Shown in pieces: positions 21,376 to 32,332 of a DNA stretch of 64,000 bases. Origin of the DNA: Diphasiastrum complanatum. Lineage: Eukaryota > Streptophyta > Lycopodiopsida > Lycopodiales > Lycopodiaceae. Positions within the stretch are counted from its first letter, which is position 1. Every line of letters starts with the position of its first letter. The notes below the pieces were generated by a model. It was not told where the DNA came from, ran no database searches, and saw only the letters and a program-made list of their open reading frames with translations. The DNA is taken from positions 35,333,648 to 35,397,647 of the forward strand of contig CM055101.1 in assembly GCA_029204225.1 (NCBI GenBank). Reading direction: 5' to 3'. The position numbers were made by a program, and so were the translations under genes.

Positions 21376-21705
21376 GGAGGACTGAACCGGTGCAATTAAG
21401 CGAAGGGAAGCAACATGTGGAAATGTTGGATTATTCTCCTGATTATCGCCTAATTGTTTTTAATCTTCATCCACTACATTATCCAGCTCTGCAGTTCTAT
21501 GCATGTTATTACACGGTCCACAAAAGTACATGGGAAATTGCTCACAGCTTCAAAACGAGTGGAACAATTAACTGTCATTCATTGACATGACCGAAGTCGC
21601 TGAAGTCGTCAAAGTCACTGAAGTAGATGAAGTCTCCAAAGTGGCCGAAGTTTGTCAAATTCTTCGAAGTTTGTCGATGATGTCCAATATGTCGGATCCA
21701 TCTGT

Positions 21706-22020
21706 GAGCGATTCCGTGTAGTGGAAGATAGAGCTATCGAAGTTTGCTTGCGACCATTTCATGAAATAGGACCAATGTTGAGGAAAAATGTAAATCCAAA
21801 AGTGGATTTACGAGTGTCTACATCTCTTGCCCAACTTGCATCTGAATAACCACTGAGGAAACTGAGTTTGTCGTTGTCAACTGCTCTATAACAAATGCAA
21901 AAGTCCATAGTAATTCAAAGATATCTCATGACTATGATAAAAACCTTCCAATGTGTTATACCAGGATTGATCATATACTGATTCAAGGAACATACTACAA
22001 AGGCTATGTCTAGTCTGGTA
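21706..22020 (-). pseudogene. Copia RT end/RNase H remnant
   Basis: This segment is clearly similar base by base to 39905-40230, which encodes the end of Copia RT (AVSFLSQFI, HWKALIRVMRYL). In this copy the frame is broken. It abuts the shared LTR text at about 21700 with no PPT. Confidence 0.65.
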
Positions 22021-22064
22021 TAGATCATGTTGATCTTCTGGGTGGTGATTGAATTTGCTCTTCA

Positions 22065-22931
22065 TCATGCTGTAGTTGCTGAGAACTGCAACATCATCAT
22101 CTTCAGCTTCGCCGTCGATAAGTTGTTTGTCAGGAGTAGACAAGCTTGGACCTTCGTAGGAATAGTCGAATTTGGAACTTGAAAGTTCAATGTTCTGGAA
22201 GAGTCCGGAAGTCCGCCTATATGAGCTTTGCCCTTACCTTTGAGGGTCGATAAACAGATCTTCGATGAAGACGACATCCCAGCTAGTGAATATCTTCGAC
22301 TCGACGTGATCATACAACTTATAGGCTTTATTTGAAGTAGTGTAGTTGATGAAAAGCAATTTAATACTCTGGAAGTCGAGCTTATTTTTGAGATCATGCG
22401 GTATTTATGCATAAGCAATACATCCAAAAACTCGTAAGTTCGATAAAGGAGGTTTGGAACCTGTCCAAACTTCTTATGGTGTTTTGTTTGAGAGACCTTT
22501 AGTAGGACATCTGTTCTGAATATAAGCTGCAGTTGAAACTGCTTCAGCCCAGAAGGACTTCGGAAGTGTCACATGTAATAACATGCACTTTGTCGATTCG
22601 ACTAAGTTTCTATTCTTTCTCTCAACAAGACCGTTTGATTGAGGCAAATAGGAGGTAATGTATTGTTGCTCAATGTCGTTGCTAACGCAATACTCCTTGA
22701 ATTCGGTAGAGATATATTCTCCCCCGTTGTGGGACCTCATTGCTTTAATTCTTTTAGCAGTTTGATTTTATGCATGCTCTTTGAATTGTCGAAACTTGTT
22801 AAAATCCTCCAATTTCTGCTTAAATAAATAAAGAGTTGTTCTTCTTGAATATTCATCAATGAGGGTAATAAAATAGTTTGCATCAAGCAACGACAAAGTT
22901 TGCATTGGACCACATATATCTGAATGAACAA
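22065..22931 (-). pseudogene. Copia integrase, frameshifted
   Basis: The minus strand shows AMRSHNGGEYISTEF, YLPQSNGLVERKNR and LPKSFWAEAVSTAAYIQNRCPTK, with the D and E of the catalytic triad visible and more upstream pieces in other frames. Downstream is the FGCIAY and DLKNKLDFQSIK region of the integrase C-terminus. About five frame changes are needed, so it is inactive. Confidence 0.75.
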
Positions 22932-23381
22932 CGTCTAACAAATCTTTTGATGCATGCTTATGACTTGATCTAAAGGGAATCCTAGTATGCTTTTCAAGGA
23001 TGCAGCTATGATAGACAGGGAGGTCGAATTTGTCGGATGAATAGTCGAGATCAAGTGCTAGGGATCATTTAGACATGTATGAAACAGATGTATGATTCAA
23101 GTGTCCTAATTGATGATGCCATAGTAATGCTTTATTGACAAGAACATAGGTTTCAAGGCTTGACTAGTATCAGAATAACAATGTGCCAATCTATATAAGT
23201 TTCCATGCCTCTTGCCGAGTGCAAGGACCTTACTTGTCCTATCGATATTGATCTGACTCAAACTCTACCCTATGACCTAAATCAGTGATTCTACTTACTG
23301 ATAACAGATTTGTAGAGAGTTTAGGAGCATACAAAACATTAACTGATCATGTTGGAATCTCAATCTCACAGTACCTTCACC

Positions 23382-23951
23382 TTAGATAGTGTGAGTGCTA
23401 TCGTCGCCAAGGTGAACGTATCTCATTGTACTGTAAGGCATATAGGAGTGAAAATGTTCACGATGACTGGTCATATGTTGAGAAGCTCCAGAATCCAGAA
23501 AACAAGAATTATTCAACAATGCTTTTCGGTCTTTGACCATAAATGCTCCTTCGTCCATGTCGATGTCGGGAGGTGTTGTGAGTGCATTCACCTGTTGATT
23601 AGTTGGCTTATTGGCATTCTTCGCTTTGAGAACCCTGCAATCATGGATCTCATGATCAGTGCGTTTGCAATACTTATAGCACATCATCTTTTTCGACTGT
23701 GGATTTGATAATTGTTTTTGACTTTGAGTCAACTTCTGATTTGATGCGGACTGCTTAGAGCTTTTCTGCTTCTGTTGTTTTGAGCCTTTGTTGACATATA
23801 GAGCATGAGAAGATGAAGTCGACGAAGCATCTTGACTTCTTCGATTATCTTCTTGCAGCAACATAGTGATAACTTTGGTAAGAGTCAAATCTGAGTGTGT
23901 CGATATGATCATCACCCAGTTCTCATATGTAGAGGGCAAGCATGAAAGCAA
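23382..23951 (-). pseudogene. Copia gag C-terminus and protease
   Basis: Continues gag with LSCLPSTYENWVMIIST, a Ser/Gln/Lys-rich stretch, a CCHC knuckle CYKYCKRTDHEIHDC, and the protease site CFLDSGASQHM with an intact D-S-G. About 190 codons are open; the protease is cut after HLGDDSTHT. Confidence 0.85.
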
Positions 23952-23961
23952 TGTCTATGAC

Positions 23962-24381
23962 TCATTCGACAACGACCATCTGTTGCAAGAGATTCGTAAA
24001 CTGGTTAACATAATTCTGAATTGAATCACCATTTGTCATCTTGAGAGTGAAGAATTTTCTTCGTAGATGTAACTTAGAAGTTACGTCCCTTACATCATAT
24101 AGTGAGCTCAGAATGTCCCATACTCCTTTCGAAGTTTGAGCTTCAGATATGTGACCAATTTGAGTGTCTGATATATTGAGAATAATAAGCGCGAAAGCTT
24201 TACCATCCTTCGATTTCCACTTTGAGTCGGCTGTGTCATCTTTAGGCTTCACTTTTGTACATGTGACAACATCCCACAACTCATTGGCGATTAGCAAGGC
24301 CTTCATCTTAAATTTCCACAAGTAGTAACTGGATCCATTCAGCTTGTCTGCGATAAGACTGCCTTTACTATGAGAATCCAT
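23962..24381 (-). pseudogene. Copia gag N-terminal part
   Basis: Begins MDSHSKGSLIADKLNG and YYLWKFKMKALL, the typical Copia gag opening. It continues with VWDILSSLY, SKLHLRRKFFTLKM and NYVNQFTNLLQQM (UBN2 domain). The frame breaks near 23960 and resumes in another frame at 23951. It lies just downstream of LTR and PBS. Confidence 0.85.
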
Positions 24382-24908
24382 CTGGAACTTCAGTCTGTCA
24401 ATATATCGATGACGTTAAGAGATAGATATCGTGTTGTGCTACAGTTGTAAAACAACTATTTGATACTGAAATTTGATACCACAAATTGAATAATATGATA
24501 CAGTGAAAAGTACCTAATGATGTCAATTTGATATCATGAAAGATACCAAGTATTAGAGCTCTGATATAACAGATGGCTATGATATCATGAACGTAATAGG
24601 ATATTAAATAAAATGCTCTTATACCATGTTGGAAAGAGGTGATAATGCAATGACGACAAGTCGAAGGCAGTAAACGTCGGACACAACAAAATGGAGCATG
24701 CTTTCCTAATGCATGACTACGCCTATCAATATTGAACAAAACATAATGACAAGAGTCACGTTCAATCTTTTAGCAACTAACTTTGATATCATTAGAGCTG
24801 AAGTGATTACGTAGCCAAAAAATGAAGAATTGAATTATCAGACAAAAGCAATATGAGATCATAGAGATTCTGACATAATATTGAACATAATGGCCAGTGG
24901 GCCATAGC

Positions 24909-25154
24909 GAGCTGGCATCCATCCAGTTAGTACTTCTTGGAAATTTACTTACTATAGGGTTAGGGCAAGTCTTTAGTTTCAAAACGAGTGGAACAATTAA
25001 CTGTCATTCATCGACATGACCGAAGTGGCCGAAGTCTTTGAAGTGGCTGAAGTTTTCGAAGTTTGTCGATGATGTCCAAGATGTCGGATCCAACTTGCCC
25101 TAATCTTGTAGCAAGTAAATTTTCAAAAAGTACTAACTGGATGGATGCCAGCTC
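24909..25154. repeat. 62-bp inverted repeat enclosing an LTR piece
   Basis: 24909-24970 and 25093-25154 are near-perfect reverse complements (GAGCTGGCATCC...GGGCAAGT). They enclose 122 bp of Copia LTR text also present at 21548-21700. Confidence 0.8.
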
Positions 25155-25269
25155 ACTATTGTTGGAATTCATGCTCAAGCCCAATTCCATTTGGTAATGA
25201 GCATCCTGAAACCTGTTTATAATTATTCAAAAAGCTACACAAAAATATGAAGACTTGAAGTTTTTGCGA

Positions 25270-25525
25270 AGGATCAAAAAAATTCAGGATCGAATTTTTT
25301 CGACCCAGGACTATTTTCTGATCCAATGTCATTCTTGTCAAAGAGAGAATTTTTGACCTTGGGTCGGGTGGTTGAACCGGTTCTAATTTTTCCGATCATG
25401 GATCGAATCTGATCGGGTCTAATAAATTCGGGAGTCTTCGACCCTGGTTCAGATCGGATCGGGTCTAATAAGTCCAAACCTTTGTATAAATCCGACCTTG
25501 TGTATAAATCCGACCCTTAGTTAAT
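25270..25525. repeat. GGGTCGGATC word-iterated repeat, copy 1
   Basis: Dense repeats of GGGTCGG, GATCGGGTC, TCGACCC and GGATCGAA, with a CATTCTTGTCAAAGAGAG segment at about 25329-25347. The same words and that segment recur inverted at 52915-53145. Confidence 0.65.
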
Positions 25526-25752
25526 TTTTCGATACTGTTAACTAGAAAATTCGATCCACTTATCGTTAAATAAAGGCGGCCTTCTGTGGAACTGCAAGTA
25601 GATTTTCTTAGGGCTTTAATGCACTGTTCATCTGACAGGCATCTTGTGTAACAATGTACAGGTAATATTTTGCAACAATGTTCAGGTAGGCTTATGTAGA
25701 ATTAGTTACCTGTAATTATGATTATCTAGCTATCAATGATTTCAGCTGAAGG

Positions 25753-27415
25753 TTGAGCGCCCTACTTTTCCACGGTCAGCTTATCTACTCACATTTTTTA
25801 TTTTATTTGAGTGCATTTTTGTGTCTACATTTTTGTTTCCATTGCACATTGCAGTATTCGTTTCATCGTGAACTCATTGTATATTCTGCATCCTACAAAG
25901 AATCTGCTTTCTATAAGCATATTAAAACAATTCAACAAAAAATGTGCAAAGGCTCTGGCAATCATGAGTTGAATGTACATGATATTCAACTCCAACTCAT
26001 TCATTATGACCCCCTTAGGAATCAGCTCTACTTGCGAGAGAAGTTCTACACTACGAGGATGGGTGCTTACACTTAGCCATATCAGCACTATGAAGAAAAT
26101 GGGAGATCAAACAGTGGGAGCTCCTCTACTTGATTCCGAGATGGTATGAACATTGTTCAAGCGCCTACCATTCTCATACCAGGTCTTCGTAACCTTAGTG
26201 AGCATTAGGCTTCATGAGTACACCATCGAGGAAGTCATGAGCTTGTGATTGTGCAAGATGAGTTAAGTTAGAAAAGTAGCAAGTCCAAGACATAGACATT
26301 TTTGATGAGTAGAGCCATGACAGAAACCACCACGAAAGCTAGTGCATCTTTTGATGAAAATTTAGGCACTACTGAACTTAGTCTGATGCATGTCTCAAAG
26401 CCAAATGGGAGATTTGGACAAACTTGTCATTATTGTGGCAAGATCTGCCACATGCAACGAGAATGCCTCAAAGGCTTACAATCTGAGAAAAAATGAGATG
26501 AACACTATCATATGAGAAGCTAGCTGAGCCGGTCATGGCAACACTAATTGCAGAAGGGAGTCAACCCTCAGAGTGGTACATTGACTCTCATGCATCCCAA
26601 CATATGACTTAAAACTGGGACTGCTTTGGGTCTTGTGATGAAGCTACCTCAGAGATGACAATAGCCATGCCGTAAAAGGACCATGGACTGTACTCATCAA
26701 CTTGCGAAATGAACAACTCAGGAGCATTCAAGTTACATATGTTCCAAAGTTGACAAAGACTTGACCTCTGTAAGTAAAATCACAAACCATGGTCTTTTTT
26801 TTGGGTTCAATGTAACTTCATCCATGTTGAAAAATTCAAAAGGAGGTGTGAGTGCCAGAGGGGTGCAAGAAGGGTGTCTTTACAATCTACTAGGCATCGT
26901 TGCTTCTGAACATCAAGTTATGGTGACCTCTAGAAAGACACATACTCCTTTTTTTAGGAGACACATTTTGAAAATTTGTGGGATGAGCAAAGGCTGGATA
27001 CATACAAGGTGACTGGAGCACCTCAACCAACACTTTTTGCCACACAATGTTTCTGGAAAACATGTGCTGCCATTCCCAGCCAGGCAAAGAAGCAATCAAA
27101 ATCGTTAGGGCTGATCTACTATGACTTATGAGCATTCCCTCTCATTGTGGAGCTCGTTGTTTCATAATCTTTATTGATGATTACACAAAATGAACATTAT
27201 CTACTTAAATGCTCAAAGAAATGAAGCCATAGAAACACTTAAAAGAATTTGTTTTTTGGAAAAAAAATCAAAATGGTAGGGCGTTAAAATCTCTTAGGAA
27301 TGAAATTGGTAGAAAATATTTTTGAATGAATTTCAAGATTTATGCTGTAAACACAAAATGGTTCAACAGATCACTACTCGCCAGTCACCCAAACAATATG
27401 CAGCTACGGAACAAA
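25753..27415 (+). pseudogene. Degenerate Copia gag-PR-integrase, plus strand
   Basis: A short gag frame (25753-26076) is followed by LLDSEMV and EYTIEEVM (UBN2-like). A CCHC knuckle CHYCGKICHMQREC lies in 26302-26496. The protease site WYIDSHASQHM near 26580 has G changed to H. The pre-integrase region follows (SKITNHGLFFGF, SMLKNSKGG, GCLYNLLGIVASEHQVMV). Integrase pieces come last, with many stops. No LTRs found. Confidence 0.75.
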
Positions 27416-27441
27416 AAAATTGGTTATTGGTAAAAATGCAC

Positions 27442-27506
27442 CTTGGTTTCCAAGGGGGGCTGAACCTGTGACCAAAGAAACTTTGGATGCCAACAAGTTG
27501 AGCCGA
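27442..27506 (-). mobile_element. tRNA-derived SINE-like copy
   Basis: The minus strand reads TTGGCATCCAAAGTTTCTT, a B-box-like AGGTTCAGCC, then TGGAAACCAAG. It matches the copy at 49419-49492 closely over about 60 bp. Confidence 0.5.
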
Positions 27507-27649
27507 CACCCATTGATAGAAATGGCATGATGTATGCTAATAAGTTCTAGAGCACGAAAATTGAACTATCTTTTGCAAGTTTGCCGCAGGATAGCTTGCA
27601 AACAAACTATTGTTTGGATTGTTCTGCCCACAGTAGGTTAGAACCTTAG

Positions 27650-27770
27650 ATGCCCGTTCAGGAACACGTTCCAGAACGGAACAAGACTCCCAAAAAAAAT
27701 AAAAAAAATACGTCGTTTTTAAAAAAGAAAAAAAAACCATATGCTGAGAGTTGATAGACAGAACGGGCAA
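27650..27770. mobile_element. MITE-like repeat with GTTCC/GGAAC palindromes
   Basis: Ends are inverted (ATGCCCGTTC at left, GAACGGGCAA at right). The left part has GTTCAGGAACACGTTCC and AGAACGGAAC, and the rest is A-rich. It is clearly related to 54690-54775 in inverted order. No target duplication was found. Confidence 0.55.
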
Positions 27771-28199
27771 CTGAGTGTTTGGCTTCCATTTAGGATTGAG
27801 TTTTGGTTCTATAGTTGACCGCAATTCTATGCATAATGCTTCTACGGGTTATCTTGGTTGCAAAATTCCTTCCATCATAAAGGCTTCTGTGAGTAGTGGC
27901 TTCGTTCAGGCCCACATCACGTCATCCACGGTTTTGAGACGTCTCAAATATAGTGGCTCAGATAGCAATTCTGGCTCGGATATAGATAACGTGGTTTTTA
28001 ACAAAGCATTGGAGATTAAGGAACAGAATCAAGATATATAGCGTGACTCAGACAACGATTATAGCTCGGATTTTTGAATAGATTGGATGGCGATGATATT
28101 GGTAAGAAATCCAGAGAGAATGGATGTCGTGCAAAAAAGAGATCAAGAATCAATTATGCTGATATGTTTGCAGCGACTCAAGACTGCCTCTTCCCTTCT

Positions 28200-28620
28200 G
28201 ATTGCTAAGCTCCAGTACCTTGCCTACCGTATCCTTACTAACTCTCTCTCTCAAATGGCCTTTCCTTTATGACCATATGTGCCTGCTTTGCCAGCTAGAA
28301 GAAGAGACTATTCAGCACCTGTTTTTCCATTGTCGTCAAGACTTGTGGTTGGAAGTTCACCGCCTCCTTAGCTGCCGGTGCACCGTTCCTCCTTTTGCAA
28401 CTGACAATATCTTGCTGGGGGATCCGCCTACTATTCAATGTTCCTTACTACATTCATGGCATCTTTGCAAGCTTTTTGTTTTGTGGCTAAATTTATGGTT
28501 GACACGTAATAGACAAGCTTTCGGCGGCTCTACTCTTGCCTATACCGGCTGCTACTTGTTTACGACTTGCCATATATTTTTCCCCTCTTGTTTAGTTATT
28601 ATGGATTGACTTCTTGCATG
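28200..28620 (+). pseudogene. LINE C-terminal zinc-binding (zf-RVT) fragment
   Basis: An open frame (28202-28609) shows CLLCQLEEETIQHLFFHC preceded by LTNS-type text and LYDHM. This is the C..C...H...C zinc region at the end of plant L1-type LINE ORF2, followed by LWLNLWLTRN. RT proper is not present upstream. 27775-28200 is open on the same strand with an acidic Ser-rich stretch, but unassigned. Confidence 0.7.
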
Positions 28621-28824
28621 GTGTGCTGAAATCCGTTACTCCTCTTTGGACTTAATGACCCCCTTTAGGGGAACTTGTTTTTTATGGCCTTAAAAAAAGT
28701 AGGCCTAAAAACCAAAGATCAATAGAAACCAAAACGCCTTGAGATGTAAGTGAGTATATGTGCAAGCCATAAAACGCAATCCATTACTTTTGCTGCAGGC
28801 ATAGAAGATCAAAGCATAGCAGCC

Positions 28825-28948
28825 ATGGCGATGGCAGCAGCAGCAGGAGGATGTTGTTGCCTTCTTCCTCCTCCGCATCCTCCTTATTCCAGCCGCCGAG
28901 CTGGAATGGCAGCCGAAAATTCGATGACCAGCATCTCAGAGAAGCAGC
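28825..28948 (+). CDS. PPR gene exon 1
   Basis: 41 codons plus one base. Encodes an Ala-, Cys- and Pro-rich start, then SISEKQ. The donor GTGAGA follows CAGC. In-frame sequence continues upstream without ATG to about 28750, so the start could be argued but no better ATG is seen. Confidence 0.68.
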
Positions 28949-31900
28949 GTGAGATATTAGCCCTGCTCTGGTTTGGATTTATGTTGCTATTTCTACTTCT
29001 TCTTCTGTTGGTGTGAAATGGGTAGCGTTGATGATATTGCCTGCGTGCTGTGTCAATCTCTTTTGATGTGCTTGCTATCTATTTATGGGCTCTCAGGCAA
29101 AGCAGCCACGACTGAACAGCTCTGGCAGCAGTTCTTCTCGGATCCTTCACAGTGGTTGGACAAAAGGTCTGATAAGGTGAGACACTAGACTGAATCTTTG
29201 CTTTGTTGGCCGGTTGTAATCCAGGTTGCTTTGATAAATTACTATAGTTTCGCGTTTGCCCCGTTATGGTTTCTGCAAATAGTACTTACACGCTGTATAG
29301 GGTACAATAGAAGCGATTTACTCTATGGAACTTAATTGTTCAAATTCTATTGGGTATAAGCGGGATCATTTTGGTCGTGTTGTGAAACTTTGATATTGCA
29401 GTCTACTCTATTCCAAGAGTTGTGATCATTCTAGTATATTTGCTGGAAACTATGGCTGCTCAGGTTGCATGCTGGTATTTATTTTCAGAAAACTAAAAGA
29501 TTTCCCGACTTCACACATAAGACCTCAAAGAAGGTACTGTGGATTGACAATAAGTTCACTTCTCCTTGGGTACATGCCAGTCTAGCTGCCATGGCACAAT
29601 GTCAAGAAGAAAGGCATTCTGGTCCTTCAAGACCTAAAATCTCTGGTATGCTTCTATTTTGCTCATATTTCCAACGAACTCCAGTCTTTGGACTTCTTAT
29701 CTATTCAAATCAATTTTTGATTCGAATATCAATTTGAAGGTGTCAAATTTTTTTGCAATAACCATCCTCCCTCCCCCCCCCTTAATCTTCCATATTATTT
29801 TAGAGGTGCTGAGAAAGTTTCAGGGTTTTTCCAAAGCTTGATTTCAACTTCTACAAAACATTTAGCGAACTGACTGAGAGCTATGATTTTGCTCATTTCA
29901 CCAGCATTGTCTGACTGAGGAAACAGATGATTTCGCAGAGATGTTTAAAGCCACAGTTGACATCCTGTAATCATAGTTTACCAAAGTTGTACTGCATGCT
30001 GGTTTTGGACATGCAGGCAAAGTAACCAGCGTGGAACAGCTCTGGCAGGATTTTTTCTCAGATCCATCACAGTGGTGGGACACCAGATTTATTAAGGTGT
30101 GATTATTCACCTTAGTGCACATTGAAGAGGTTCATTGAGGCAGTGAGGATGGTCTTGGAGTTATTCAGGCTTCAGTTGCTTTGGTTAATTACTGTTGACT
30201 TGTGCCCAGTAAAAACTTTAATGATGCTCGGTATATGAGGCTGATGGGTTATTGTAATTATTTTCCCTAAGATAAAGCTGTGTCTGCTGATCGGTGTACT
30301 GTGATGTAGAAAACTCCAAAGTACCCAGACTTCAAACATAAGAGTAAACGTGAGGGCCTATGGATTGAAGGTTGGCAGACCCCTTCCTGGGTTAAAGCAA
30401 AGATGGCTAATATGGCATTGGGTCAAATACAATCTAGTGGTGGATTGATATCTGGGTATGGTTCTAATCCCAGTGTGGACTGTTGAGGTCTAGGCTGAGA
30501 GTATTAGCAGATCTTTACTGTTGTTGGTCTTTCGAAATAAACACTTGTTTTATGTTTCTTTTATATTACGCAGGGTAGCCAATTCCTTTGGCTATGGTGA
30601 TAATGTGAGCCAACTGTGTCAGGAGGGGAGATTAACAGAGGCACTATATATGGTGGAGCTTATGGTCCAGCAAAATACCCAAGCTCCAATCAATGCCTAT
30701 AGTAGCCTTTTGAAGGGATTTGCCAGAAGGAAAGACCTAGCAGAGGGCAAGCAGGTGCATGCCCTTGTTGTCCAAAGTGGACTTGATTCAGACATTTTCC
30801 TAGGAAACACCCTCGTTGACATGTATGCCAAATGTGGCAGTCTGTTGGATGCACGCAAAGTCTTCGACTTAATGCCTGAACACAATGTGTTTTCATGGAC
30901 GGCTATCATCTCAGCATATGTCGATCACGGACAAGGTGAGGAGGCTATTGAGCTATTTCAGCAAATGCAACAGACTGGCATAACACCAGACAAGGTTGCA
31001 TGTGTCGTTGTCCTAAAAGCATGTGCCAAGGTTCCAGCTCTGAAACAGGGAAAACAGCTCCATTCCCACATTCTAAAAAGTGGCTTTGAGTCTGATGTGA
31101 TTGTTGGTAGTGCCCTTGTTGACATGTATTCAAAATGTGGGTGCATCGAGCATGCGCGTCGGGTCTTCAACAACATGCATGAACGGAATGTGGTGTCATG
31201 GAATGCCATGATTACAGGATACACACAGCAAGGGCTTGGCAAGGAAGCTCTTGCTCTGTATGAGCAAATGAAACAGGAAGGTGTGCAGCCAGACAATGTC
31301 ACATGTGCTGTTCTCCTAAATGCATGCACCAGCATTGCGGCCCTGGAACAGGGCATGGAGCTGCATTCCCACATCATTAAAAGTGGCTTTGAGTCAGATG
31401 TGTTTGTGGGCAGTGCCCTTATTGACATGTACGCAAAATGTGGGAGCATAGAACATGCACGTCAGGTGTTTGATAAAAAGACCAAACAAGATGTAATTGT
31501 GTGGAGTGCGATGATCGGAGGATATGTACAGCAAGGGCTTGGCAAGGAGGCTCTTGCTCTGTATGAACAAATGAAACAGGAAGATGTGCAGCCAAACAAT
31601 GTCACGTACCTTGTTCTCCTAAAGGCATGTGCAAGCATTGGATCCCTGGAACTGGGCAAGCAACTTCATTCCCACATCATCAAAAGTGGCTATGAGACGG
31701 ATGTGACTGTAGGGAATGCCCTTGTTGACATGTATGCGAAATGTGGGAGCATAGAGCTTGCAGGTCAGGTGTTCAACAACATGCATGAACGGAGTGTGGT
31801 GTCATGGAATGCGATGATTGCAGGATCTGCAAACCAAGGGTTTGGCAAGGAGGCTCTCACACTTCTAGAACAAATGAAAAGGGAAGGCATGAAGCCTAAT

Positions 31901-32332
31901 GAGGTCACATATGTCAGTGTTCTCTCTGCCTGTAGCCATTCTGGCCTACTAGATGAAGGTCGTAGTGTCTTTGATTCTATGTCTAAAGATGATGGTGTCA
32001 CACCAACTGTGGATCACTATGCCTGTATGGTCGATCTTCTGGGTCGTGCTGGGTACTTGGCTGAGGCTGAGGACTTTATCAACAGAATGCCAATCAAGCC
32101 TGATCTTGTAGTTTGGACGACTTTGCTCAGTGCTGCTAGAAACCATGGCCATGTGGAAATAGGAAGAAGAGCCTTTGACTGTGTTATGAACTTGGAGCCA
32201 GAAAATGCTTCAGCTTTTGTGCAGCTTTCAAACATCTATGCAGCTGCGAACATGGGGGATGAGGTAGCAAAGATAAGAAAAGAAATGCAGGATGCAGGTG
32301 TGGAAGAAAATGCCTGCATGCAGCTGGATTAA
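28825..32332 (+). CDS. PPR protein with two N-terminal OSB-like PDF motifs (6 exons)
   Basis: Likely an organellar RNA-binding protein. Six exons (28825-28948, 29097-29176, 29489-29645, 30017-30096, 30310-30455, 30574-32332) join in phase with GT-AG borders: 781 residues. Residues 1-41 are Ala/Arg-rich, transit-peptide-like. Residues ~42-120 and ~121-196 are two copies of a LWQ-FFSDPSQWW-D--R...K-PDFKHK...LW...PSWV unit, the PDF motif known from organellar single-strand DNA-binding (OSB) proteins. From ~210 on are PLS-type PPR repeats (VDMYAKCGS, VVSWNAMI, KEALALYEQM), then an E-like end (VVWTTLLSAARNHG, LSNIYAAA). The stop at 32330-32332 falls where DYW-type proteins read CSWI; the missing tail is recognisable downstream but broken. 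Start: ATG in a good context (AGCCATGG). The fusion is inferred from phases and needs a transcript. Confidence 0.82.
29097..29176 (+). CDS. PPR gene exon 2 (first PDF half)
   Basis: 80 nt between TCTCAG and GTGAGA. Encodes KAATTEQLWQQFFSDPSQWL and DKRSDK. Same length and phases as exon 4. Confidence 0.82.
29489..29645 (+). CDS. PPR gene exon 3 (second PDF half)
   Basis: 157 nt between ATTTTCAG and GTATGC. Encodes KTKRFPDFTHK, VLWIDNKFTSPWV and ASLAAM, then a short linker ending SG. Homologous to exon 5. Confidence 0.82.
30017..30096 (+). CDS. PPR gene exon 4 (PDF copy 2, first half)
   Basis: 80 nt between ATGCAG and GTGTGA. Encodes KVTSVEQLWQDFFSDPSQWW and DTRFIK, with the canonical paired Trp that exon 2 has as WL. 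Confidence 0.83.
30310..30455 (+). CDS. PPR gene exon 5 (PDF copy 2, second half)
   Basis: 146 nt between GATGTAG and GTATGG. Encodes KTPKYPDFKHKSKREGLWIE, TPSWVKAKMANM and a linker ending SG, one base short of exon 3's length class because the closing phase differs. Confidence 0.8.
30574..32332 (+). CDS. PPR gene exon 6 (all PPR repeats)
   Basis: Begins VANSFGYGDNV after TTACGCAG, and the split Gly codon fits exon 5. 585 residues, four near-identical ~101-residue P-L-S units (303-bp period), then a diverged P-L-S set and E-like motif. The same frame is open further 5' (from 30521), but that part is intron sequence. Confidence 0.9.

Larger units (their letters stand above)
21548..25094 (-). 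mobile_element. Copia element, minus strand, with partial LTRs
   Basis: Order on the minus strand: LTR part (24627-25094), PBS TGGTATAAGAGCATT (24612-24626), gag, CCHC, protease, integrase, then a jump to RT end/RNase H, and an LTR part at 21548-21705. The two LTR parts share about 130 bp rich in CGAAGT words. RT core is deleted, and the left LTR joins RNase H without a purine tract. Same family as the RT fragment at 39.9-41.0 kb and the gag at 17.9 kb. Confidence 0.75.

Noticed and set aside
30690-32235. Minus-strand open frames inside the PPR exon
   Set aside because: Shadows of the real plus-strand repeats; they recur with the 303-bp period.
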